Positions 56,601 to 64,000 of a DNA stretch of 64,000 bases are shown piece by piece. Source of the stretch: Chrysemys picta bellii (lineage: Eukaryota > Chordata > Testudines > Emydidae); contig NC_088792.1 of the NCBI RefSeq assembly GCF_011386835.1, forward strand, positions 41,902,882 to 41,966,881. The letters run 5' to 3'. Both the position numbers and the translations under genes were made by a program. Position 1 is the stretch's first letter; every line of letters begins with the position of its first letter. The notes under the pieces are model-generated. The model saw nothing but the letters and a program-made list of their open reading frames with translations, ran no database searches and was not told the origin of the DNA.

Positions 56601-59600
56601 TTGCGAGGCAACCACATGGAATTCTCTACATACTTATTCAAAGCACTGTTGCTTGGATTTAGCATTGTGACCTGAATCCAGGTTTATCCTATTGGTGGTA
56701 GCCTCTTATCTACTTCAGGTGGAGAGTAGCCTAATTCTCTTCTCCTTTCTCCCAAATAGCTATATATTTGAATATCTTTGTACTTTGGTTTGTTTGTTTT
56801 TTGCTTTCATTATTGAGATGTATCCTAACCCTCTTAATTTTTTAATAAAAGTTAAATCTTGTTTCCAGTTTACACATATTGGGCCTAATTTTCAGAGGTG
56901 ATGAACATCTGCATCTCCTAGTTGCGAGTGTTCAGCATCGTTGAAAAGCATTAAAGCTTTGTCACTAGGTTGCATTTTGTTGAAAAACAGTGTTTCCTTT
57001 TTCTGTGTTTGGAACAAAAAAGATCTCTGATTTTATTTTACAGAAATCCCAGGAGGTTTTCAGCCTTCAGGCACAGAAGTCTATTACCAAATTCCTCCCC
57101 CTTTAAAGAAAATAATTAAATCACTTGTGTGTAATTCTTCTTCTCAGAAGGTATTATTTGTAAAAGACCCCAACCATCATCTTTGAACAGTTGGGGATCC
57201 CCCCTTCCCCAAAGGATCTGATGTTTTGAAGCAGCAGGTAGATGTGCTACTTCCTGATGAGGCAGTTTAATGACTCAGAACTTGAATCTTTAAAAGACTG
57301 CAGATGAGTATATTCACTCACAGCTCTTGATCCTCTCACTACTCCTCCTTCAATGATTGACCCACTCCCAACTGCCTAACTGTCCTGCAAACTCCTGAGC
57401 ACTCCAACCTGATCTCCTGCTACCAGGTTTCACTTTGTAGCCCATGGAGCACACTGAACAAAATGGAATTGTCTAGAGTATCAGGGAGACATTAGTAAGC
57501 AGGCATGGGGGAAGCAACTACAGACATGGGCTAGACAGACAAGACAAAGAGTAGTGTGATGTGATATTTATCCAGTCTAAAATGGAAGAGAAACATTATA
57601 CATAGTATTTTGAGAAAAAGAAAGCGAGAGAGAATAAACACAAGCAAATAGACCAAAATTCAGAAGAAAGAGAGCAAATTGAAAGGGCAGATGCAGGGTA
57701 AACAAAAGAAGGAATTAAATCAACTAAATAGTTCAGTGTTTTGATGTATTTACAATGGTTACAGTCGCTTTGTACTGCACAGTTAGCAAAATTTCAGTAT
57801 GTTGGTGAATATCTGTAATAGAAAAGTTAACATGATGGTGACTACAGCTGCTGATTATTGATACCCAAGTTTTCCTTCTTCTCAAATTCTTAGTTCTATT
57901 CCAAATGTCTTAAGTGGAAGTCTATTGCCGCTTGCATAGAAAAGAAGTTTAAGGGTGAAGAAAATGTTGGTTCTTTATACTTTCACAGATCCAGAATGAG
58001 GAGAGCGTTATTCTTTTTCTGGTCGTTTGGACTGTGACAGAGATTACACGATATTCCTTCTACACATTCAACCTGCTCAACCATTTGCCATACTTCATTA
58101 AATGGGCCAGGTGGAGATGTCTTGCAGTTTAGTTTCTCATAGTTCTGTGCATGCTAATTTCATGCATGCTGAGCTAACACACAGGAGAACAGATGTGTGA
58201 GCTTTGGCTTTGTGTCAGAAGAATGCGGTTGGTTGCCTTGTGTATTTAGGAATATTGCCATTTGGTTTAAAATGTAAAGGATATTTTAGCTCAGATAGTT
58301 GGATGTGATTTGTTTTTTAATTTCTGTGTTTGATAATTATTTTCATTTACTAGTCATCCCTTTTTTTATGCTTGCAGGATTACCTTTTAACTTTTAGAAA
58401 TTTAAGTTGCATTTTGAATACAATTTAAAATGTACTAAGTTCTTTTTTTTTTTTTTAAATGATCATACCATATATCCTCTTATACTATGCAATAAAGAAA
58501 AACAAAACCTTTTGTTGCCAGAAATCTAGTTGTTTACAAACGTAGGCCCAAATTCTACAAGGACTTACCCATAGACACTGTGAGTGCTGACTGTGATGGG
58601 ACTACTTCAAGTACATAAAGTTGAGCACATATATAAGTCTTTGCAGGACTGGGGCGAGAGTGCCCACTCAGTCCTGTGAAGTTGCTGGGAGCTTTGGGCT
58701 CTGATCACCTTGCAAGCTTTGTCCCTTATTCTGCATTCAATTTATGATTTAATTAGAGGTTTTACAAAACCTTCGTTAACATTTTAACTAGCTTAGCCCA
58801 AATAACAAGGGCATCTTTTTTTATAGAAGTAACCTTGAAGTAAACAATACTTGAGTATGTTACTGTATGTGAAATACATTACTGGTTGTATTTAGGTTTG
58901 TTTAGGTTGGGTATTTACCATGAAGATTAACTGGATGAATTGCATCCTCTGTAATTATTGAATGAAAAATAAATATATATACAGAATAGACTTTGCTTTT
59001 TATGAAGCAGATAAGTCTTTTTAAAAATTCATTATAGATGATTATTTGTCCATATTTGTCCAAAAATATATTTTTATTTGTTCATTTATTTAGCTTTATT
59101 TTTGTTTTGTAGATAACACGGTTCTGATGCTTCTAATGCACTTCTTGATATGGCTGATAATTATGTCCATTCTTATAATACATTGTCTTTCTACTCATAC
59201 AGTATGTGATAGGTTTTGGCATCTTTAAGACTAAATGGCAAACGTAAAAAAAGAAACAGTTAAAGATCCCCTATCTTTAATTGAATATATATTTAGGCTT
59301 TAAATTTAGAAACATATTTGAAAAATATCAAACTATCAGACACTCCCAGTGCTTCCAAGTTAGAGGGTTTTTTCCCATGTAAAATATAATAAGGCAGTAG
59401 GAAAAATAGTCATTCTGACAAAAGAGCCTTATATGTATGTGAAATATACTGGAAAACAAACATTTGAAAATCAGTTCTTCTGTCATATATTTCACCAAAG
59501 GTTAACATCAGGAATCGGGGGAAATTGATAGCTAGCACAAATGGGCACAAATCCATTGGCTTATCTGAGTTGTGTCTTCTCTCCCCGCCTCCCACACCTC

Positions 59601-61000
59601 TTCCCCTCCTTTGATGAGTTTTATCCTTTTTTGTGTATATAGATATATATCAATACATACGTGCAAACCATAGTAAACTTCTATTTAATGCTTTGGGATC
59701 ACTAGCTTTTTATTTTGAATTATAAAAGCTTTCTCTTTCCCTATTAAATAGAATAAATACACCTAAATTTTCATTCAGAATACCCCATTTTTGGTTTGTT
59801 TCTGTTCTGCATATGGCCAAGTTGTATTTGGAGTTATGCCATCAGTTTCTTGTTACATCTCACCTCGTCTGTTCTGTTTGATGTATGAGCCCTCTAAGCC
59901 CATCGATTTCTAGAGAGTTTCATATTCAGTTGCTGCCATTTTAAAACTCATCTGGTTTGGTCATAGAATGCATATTGTAAATTTATTTCAGACCCTGTGA
60001 GGCAGCTGTCATTGCTTTCTCCAGCCTGAACTCAAGAGAACAGTTCTTTATGAATGATTGCATCTGTATGTCTTACTTTGCATGAGAATTTTTCAAAACA
60101 TTGCTGATTTCAGTTTCTTACTTTTCTACCATGTATGTAGCATATGGTATTCAAAGTAGTTGGCTTCTTTCAGTGCCTTTGCTTTATAATTTATTTGAAA
60201 GTTGGTCGGTTTGTTCTAAAATGGGTTCATTGAGATATCTGGTCTCACGCACAGACGCTTTTGCATCAGTAATTCCCATTCATGTAAGTGGCAGATGCAG
60301 TACATGGTTAGATTCCCCATATGACAATGGGAGGAACAGGCTTCCTAGGTATCTTAAGATTCCATTAACTTCAATAGAATTACCATGGGGAAGGGATGCA
60401 CTTGGACCAGTGCGCATGGGCTGTGATTTCCTACTTACTATTGGTCCAGGCCTGCTCCCAGGCCAATAAGTGACACCAGGATCAGGCTCTATAAATCAAC
60501 CAAAACAAGATTATTGGATGATACAACAGTTTTCCAACCTTTGACTCTTTATCTTTAACATTGGAAAAACATTAAAACATTTTGATATTACTGCAAACTA
60601 AATGTAAGGGCTTAAGGCCAGATCCTCATCTAGTATAAATCAACATAACTCTATTAAAGTCAGAAGCTGTGCTCATTTATACCAGCTGAGGGTCTGGCCC
60701 TTGGTTTTCTCTTGCAGGAAACTACTATAGTTCATTGCTGTGGCACTAATCATCAAAAGAAGAAATGTTACAACACGAATTTATCTTTAAAAAAATAATT
60801 CTTAGATTTGTTTTTCTTCAGATACAACTTTTTTATCATCTTGTATCCTGTTGGAGTTGCTGGTGAACTTCTAACTATTTATGCTGCATTACCTTATGTG
60901 AAGAAGACAGGCATCTTTTCACTGAGACTTCCCAACAAGTATAATGTCTCTTTTGACTACTACTATTTCCTTATTATTGTCATGGCCTCATATATACCAT
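46977..61000 (+). CDS. HACD1: HACD1 (PTPLA), 3-hydroxyacyl-CoA dehydratase 1, exons 1-6, 3' end outside window
   Basis: The family dehydrates 3-hydroxyacyl-CoA, the third step of the very-long-chain fatty acid elongation cycle in the ER membrane; HACD1 is the muscle-enriched paralogue. Exons are 46977-47104, 52875-52992, 54184-54202, 54286-54374, 57989-58110 and 60822-61000. They join in one open frame of 218 codons with canonical AG/GT borders. The charged N-terminus (residues 1-25) is followed by several hydrophobic segments. Exon 6 carries the YPVGVAGE segment, whose Tyr167 and Glu174 match the catalytic Tyr/Glu pair known from yeast Phs1 by spacing of seven. Start chosen at 46977: strong Kozak context (aaaccATGg) and alignment with the MASS-EDG start of vertebrate HACD1; no in-frame upstream ATG was seen. 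The last exon (roughly 30 codons) was not found before 64000. Oddity: residues 83-94 read VVHCAVGIVRTS, with Arg92 where the family normally has Pro. HACD2 is less likely because the N-terminus and exon 2 match HACD1 better. Confidence 0.95.
49942..50235. mobile_element. Harbinger MITE, 294 bp
   Basis: Perfect inverted ends gggcttgtctacacta and tagtgtagacaagccc. The interior has inverted ttcagctacatgaatagcgt and gagtcaacgggagagc motifs. The 3-bp flanks (cca and gca) do not match fully. Confidence 0.85.
51019..51069. repeat. GC-rich hairpin, CCAAT-bearing module
   Basis: Inverted copies ccgcagctcccattggccg and cggccaatgggagctgcgg flank a 13-base spacer (ggaacggcaaacc). The same module occurs in the elements at 12143, 44690 and 54561. 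It is part of a larger repeat whose other end (aaaggttgccgacccctg) is near 51735-51752. Confidence 0.85.
51236..51359 (+). mobile_element. CR1 3' UTR fragment
   Basis: Contains cgggagacaggacactgggc and tggacctttggtctgaccca, the CR1 3' end, finishing in tttttatgatttttatg. Confidence 0.85.
51941..52130. mobile_element. Palindromic MITE-like repeat
   Basis: Left aaaagtgactagtgattctg and right cagaatcactagttgctttt are inverted, and inner sections (ggatgcctgg.../...gaggcact) continue the symmetry. Superfamily unknown. Confidence 0.65.
52875..52992 (+). CDS. HACD1: HACD1 exon 2
   Basis: 118 bp. The first base completes Gly43, followed by 39 codons from [11 protein letters not shown] to FFQTFAVLE (residues 44-82). 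Acceptor is a pyrimidine tract plus ctag; donor is gtaaat. It holds the first conserved membrane segment and the [10 protein letters not shown] loop. Confidence 0.95.
52993..54183 (+). other. HACD1: HACD1 intron 2
   Basis: 1.19 kb, AT rich. Contains a repeat-like gggcctgatcctgtgagg segment at about 53941. No further exon. Confidence 0.8.
54184..54202 (+). CDS. HACD1: HACD1 exon 3, 19-bp microexon
   Basis: Only 19 bp: six codons (VVHCAV, residues 83-88) and the first base of Gly89. Upstream acceptor cag at 54181-54183, donor gtgagt at 54203. The next exon begins 83 bp further on. It carries the His-Cys pair of the phosphatase-like signature. Without it the downstream frame shifts and the signature is lost, so its inclusion is required. 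Confidence 0.9.
54286..54374 (+). CDS. HACD1: HACD1 exon 4
   Basis: 89 bp. Two bases complete Gly89, then 29 codons: [16 protein letters not shown] and onward to THSIKQ (residues 90-118). Acceptor ttaag, donor gtgggt. Codon 92 is CGC (Arg); vertebrate HACD proteins characteristically have Pro here. Confidence 0.95.
54561..55251. mobile_element. hAT MITE, 691 bp, 186 bp downstream of HACD1 exon 4
   Basis: Ends caggggtgggcaaacttttt and tagtttgcccacccctg, with a perfect 8-bp duplication ctatagtt (54553-54560, 55252-55259). The interior holds a degenerate minisatellite (about 54650-54920, gggtgcagg/ctggggt units) and the ccaatgggagctgcggggc module. Confidence 0.93.
55260..57988 (+). other. HACD1: HACD1 intron 4, remaining part
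   Basis: Besides the MITE at 56169 there is only AT-rich unique-looking DNA and a short ttgggcctaattttcagagg repeat at about 56879. No additional exon was recognised. Confidence 0.7.
56169..56291. mobile_element. hAT MITE, 123 bp
   Basis: Ends tagggtgaccagat and gtctggtcacctta are inverted; a perfect 8-bp duplication tcaagaag flanks it (56161-56168, 56292-56299). Inner inverted cccgattttatagggacag segments. A decayed copy is at 46558-46690. Confidence 0.93.
57989..58110 (+). CDS. HACD1: HACD1 exon 5
   Basis: 122 bp: 40 codons ([11 protein letters not shown] to LPYFIKWA, residues 119-158) plus two bases of Arg159. Acceptor tttcacag, donor gtggag. Contains the conserved [14 protein letters not shown] membrane segment. 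Confidence 0.95.
58111..60821 (+). other. HACD1: HACD1 intron 5
   Basis: 2.7 kb, AT rich. A hairpin repeat at about 60615-60701 has inverted ggccagatcctcatctag and ctgagggtctggcc ends. Otherwise no gene or repeat I can support. Confidence 0.75.
60822..61000 (+). CDS. HACD1: HACD1 exon 6 (catalytic exon)
   Basis: 179 bp: completes Arg159, then 59 codons ([15 protein letters not shown] to MASYIP, residues 160-218) and one base of the next codon. Acceptor ttcttcag, donor gtaagt. Tyr167 and Glu174 are the expected catalytic pair; the [11 protein letters not shown] segment is strongly conserved in the family. Confidence 0.95.
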
Positions 61001-61043
61001 GTAAGTATTATTATACTTTAATAATACCAATAATACATTTATG

Positions 61044-61586
61044 CAGCCGTTCTCAAACTGTGGGTCAGGACCCCATTTTAATGGAGTCCTGGGCTGGTGG
61101 TTAGACTTGCTGGGGCCAAAGCCCAAAAGCTTCAGCTCTGGGGAGGGGCTCGGGCTTCGGCTTCAGCCCTGGGAGGCATGGCTCAGATTATAGGCCCCCG
61201 TCTAGGGCTGAAGCCCTTGGGCTTGGGCTTTGACACCCCCCTCCACTCTCCTGCTTGGGGTGGCAGGGCTACAGTGGGCTCAAGCTTCAAACCCCCTTCC
61301 TAGGGTCGTGTAGTAATTTTTGTTGTCAGTAGGGGGTCTCAGTCCATTAATGGCTATTAGCCAGGATGGGTAAGGAATGGTGTCCCTAGCCTCTATTTGT
61401 CAGAGGGTGGAGATTGATGGCAGGAGAGAGATCACTTGATCATTACTTGTTAGCTTCACTCTCTCTGGGGCACCTGCCATTGGACACTGTCGGCAGACAG
61501 GATTCTGGGATGGATGGACCTTTGGTCTGACCCAGTATGGCCATTCTTATGTTCTTATGCATTGCAATGAAGTTTGAGAATTATAG
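61044..61586. mobile_element. hAT MITE (15730 family) split by a CR1 3' end
   Basis: Left part cagccgttctcaaactgtgg to about 61340, right part cattgcaatgaagtttgaga from 61560; the same order occurs in the 15730-16060 copy without interruption. The intervening 61341-61559 is CR1. The terminal duplication is not preserved. It lies 44 bp after HACD1 exon 6. Confidence 0.8.
61341..61559 (+). mobile_element. CR1 3' UTR fragment nested in a hAT MITE
   Basis: tccattaatggctattagcc, then tggacctttggtctgaccca and the tail cttatgttcttatg; same CR1 subfamily end as the 26854 copy. Confidence 0.88.
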
Positions 61587-62600
61587 GTAGAGCTCGCAGT
61601 GATGCCTGTAGTTAGAGTTGCCTAATACTTTACTTTATAGGACCTAGTTAGTTAAAATTTTGTCACACTTTAACTGCTTAGGCAGAAATTTTTCATGCTG
61701 AGTGTCTGACTCAGGTTGAATATATTTGGAAAGCTTCAGTGAAAATAGTTTAGCCATTTCTGAGAACAAGATTAGGGAAAAATAAGATTTGTTGCTTATG
61801 TTAAAAGAATCCTACTACCATTTTGTTGAGAAGCTCTAGCCCCTCCACTGCTTGGAGAAAGGACTTGAAATTTGGACCACGGTTGGTGTCAGGGATGTGC
61901 ATTTTGCAATCCCCATGAAAATCCATCTAAAATTGGCCTCTGAAAATCACGGTTTGCACATACTCAGTAAAGGTTTGTTAGAGGTTAGCAGCAAAATTCT
62001 CTAAAAATTCCATCTGCACTGAGCATGTTGCGCTCCACTCCTACAGAACTTTGTTCCAACAACACTGAGCATGCTGCACCCCCAGAGAGTTCATTGAGCA
62101 TGCTTCAGACCAGGGGAAGCAGGACTTTTCCTGCAATTGCTCACATCTGGGAACCACTGTTGAATTGGACACATGAACTGATAGCAGAGAGACTATTCTG
62201 TATTCTCAGTGCTCTCTATGCTGGCACCAAGACAGAACCAAGAAGCTGTCTCACTCAAATGCAGAGAGATGAGGAGCAGCATGGGTACAGGGCAGACTGG
62301 GGAGGGATAGAGGCAGGCCGGGGGGATAGGATAGGAACAGGTGAGATGGGGACAGGCTGGGGGGCGGGGGGAGTTGAATAGTGAAGAAACAAAGGCAGGC
62401 TGGGAGTGGAGGCTTGGATAGAGCAGAATAGGATAGATGCAGGGAAGACAGAGGCAGATGGGGAGGGTTATGCAAGGGGATAGGGCAGAAGAAGGATGTT
62501 GAGGATGACAGGGGCAGAAGGATCTGTGACCACTAGAACACACTGCCTTACACATTTTGAACTAGACCCTGAGCTTCCCGAGTCTCAGTGTTTCTCTACT
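61587..62600. other. HACD1: Start of HACD1 intron 6, no gene recognised
   Basis: Includes repeats of actgagcatg at about 62015-62105 and a purine-rich tract (about 62260-62520) made of gggacaggctgggg-like variants. Confidence 0.5.
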
Positions 62601-62629
62601 GTTCTGCAAATATATTGGAAACCCACTGG

Positions 62630-63240
62630 CAAACTGTGAATTTTAGACCAGTAAGCCCTACAACTGTACTTGACAAATTGGTTGAAATGATAATAACAAA
62701 ACACCTGGAATATCGTGATTGATAGGCTCTAACCAGTATACATTCTGTAAAATAAAATCAAGTCTCACTAATCCCTTAGAATTCTTTGAATGTGTCAGTA
62801 AACCAGTGGATAAAGGAGCAGTGGTTGACGTAACTTATTTCGAGTTCCAAAAGGCCTTTGACAAGGTTCCACACAAGAGGCTATTAAGGAAGCTAGGTAG
62901 TCACAGGGTGAGAAGCAAACTCATGTGAAGAGAGATTTAAAAGACTTGGATTGTTTACCTTAGTAAGGAGACAGATAAGAGGGGACATGATAAAAATATC
63001 TAAAATAACAAATGGTATAGAGACGGGAGATTGGGAATTTGTCTTCTCCCTGTCCCATTACAGAAGATCAAGGGAACATTCAGTAAAATCAAAAGGTGGG
63101 AAATTCAAAACTGATAATACTCTTTCAAACAATGTGTAATTAAACTGTTGAACTCTTTGTCCCAACAACTCTTAGTTGTTGATGCCAACAATTTAGCAAG
63201 ATTCAAAAAGGGATTACATATTCATATGGATTAAGAGAAT
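62630..63240 (+). pseudogene. CR1 LINE fragment, decayed
   Basis: Pieces of reverse transcriptase (NFRPVSPTTVLDKLVE-like near 62640; VDVTYFEFQKAFDKVPHKRLL near 62825) jump to C-terminal pieces (RQIRGDMIK near 62970). An internal deletion removed the catalytic region. Confidence 0.75.
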
Positions 63241-63371
63241 ATCCAGAGTTATAATTATAACAAAAATTTTGGACTTTTATAATTAATTATAACAAAAATA
63301 AATCTTATGTTTCAAGGGTTAAGTCAGTGTTTAACTCTTAAAGGTCAGGATGAGATCTAATGTGAATGACA

Positions 63372-63590
63372 AGTATCAGGGGGTAGCCGTGTTAATCTGT
63401 ATCTACAAAAACAACAAGGAGTCTGGTGGCACCTTAAAGACTAACAGATTTATTTGGGCATAAGCTTTCGTGGGTAAAATCCTCACTTCTTCAGATGCAA
63501 GAAGTGCATCTGAAGAAGTGAGGTTTTTACCCACAAAAGCTTATGCCCAAATAAATCTGTTAGTCTTTAAGGTGCCACCAGACTCCTTGT
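63372..63590. mobile_element. Palindromic Penelope-like element (family 1), 219 bp
   Basis: Left arm agtatcagggggtagccgtg...cttcagatgc, right arm gcatctgaagaagtg...accagactccttgt. The right arm is the inverse of the inner part of the left arm around 63495-63504. A perfect 14-bp duplication taatgtgaatgaca flanks it (63358-63371, 63591-63604). The left arm also has a unique outer segment (tagccgtgttaatctgtatc). Confidence 0.85.
63466..63494 (-). ncRNA. Hammerhead-ribozyme-like core
   Basis: Minus strand: ctgaaga (63494-63488), an extra A, a gtgag/cccac stem with an A-rich/T-rich loop, then gaaa (63469-63466). Hammerhead cores are C-U-G-A-N-G-A, stem II, G-A-A-A. The match is good except for one extra nucleotide before stem II; stems I and III are not established. 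Hammerhead motifs are known in Penelope-like elements. Confidence 0.35.
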
Positions 63591-63959
63591 TAATGTGAAT
63601 GACAGTTTATCCCACATCTATATAGTGTATGATTTTTACACCTGTCTCCGAAGCATCTGGAACTGGTCACTGGACAAGATAGACAATAGGTCTGATTCAC
63701 AGTGGTAACTGCTACATTCCTATGTGTCTCATCCCTTTTTAGTGTTTGGCCCACAGTGGATAAGAGCTTGCTTCTGCTGTTTGTTGCAGCATTAGCTTAA
63801 GTGGCTGAGATCTGTGGTGTGTGTTAAGATTTCAAGCCTGCTGATGACCCATTGAGGGATCAGTATGGTTCCACATAAAGGAATTTCTGTTTTTTCAGTT
63901 TACTTTGTTTAAAATTAGGAAATTACACACAAGAAACTAGATCTAGGTATACTTAATCC

Positions 63960-64000
63960 TGCCTCAGTATGGGGGCTGGACTAGATGACCTTGATCTCCC
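63960..64000 (+). mobile_element. CR1 3' UTR, cut by window end
   Basis: gggggctggactagatgacc followed by ttgatctccc, the common CR1 3' end; continues past the window. Confidence 0.65.

Noticed and set aside
61001..64000. Search for HACD1 last exon (LFPQLYFHM-type segment)
   Set aside because: No such reading after an acceptor was found; the exon probably lies beyond 64000.

Overview
The window is nuclear DNA from a vertebrate, most likely a turtle or a close sauropsid relative. CR1 LINEs are the commonest repeat, and there are many hAT and Harbinger miniature elements of the kind typical of turtle genomes, Penelope-like retroelements and solo LTRs. Genes are split by spliceosomal introns. 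There are no operons, ribosome binding sites, CRISPR arrays or recognisable tRNA/rRNA genes.

Two protein-coding genes are present and point away from each other. STAM (minus strand) is represented only by coding exon 1 at 18718-18757 in a CpG-rich promoter region; positions 1-18717 are its first intron, and later exons lie left of the window. HACD1 (plus strand) starts at 46977 in a second CpG island. Exons 1-6 (46977-61000) give 218 codons in a continuous frame across five GT-AG introns; the last exon lies to the right. STAM and HACD1 are also head-to-head neighbours in human (10p12.33), which supports both calls.

Layout. 1-18717: STAM intron 1, holding an RTE-like LINE split by a CR1 that is itself split by a solo LTR (560-5350), simple repeats, a second RTE-like LINE (minus), and two CR1 copies lying head to head (11.3-15.5 kb). 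18.3-19.5 kb: STAM CpG island. 19.5-46.7 kb: intergenic region with a Harbinger derivative, solo LTRs, a long CR1 (minus), a hAT deletion derivative carrying a second hAT MITE, a nearly intact CR1 inserted in a palindromic Penelope-like element, minisatellites and MITEs. 46.7-64 kb: HACD1, whose introns carry further MITEs and CR1 fragments.

Most notable points: (1) HACD1 reads Arg at the position where this family is known for Pro in its tyrosine-phosphatase-like signature; (2) two Penelope-like families carry a CUGANGA...stem...GAAA arrangement resembling a hammerhead ribozyme core, with copies arranged as palindromes flanked by 12-18 bp target duplications; (3) several nested insertions can be resolved to the base from their target-site duplications. 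I did not find a wholly new gene system.
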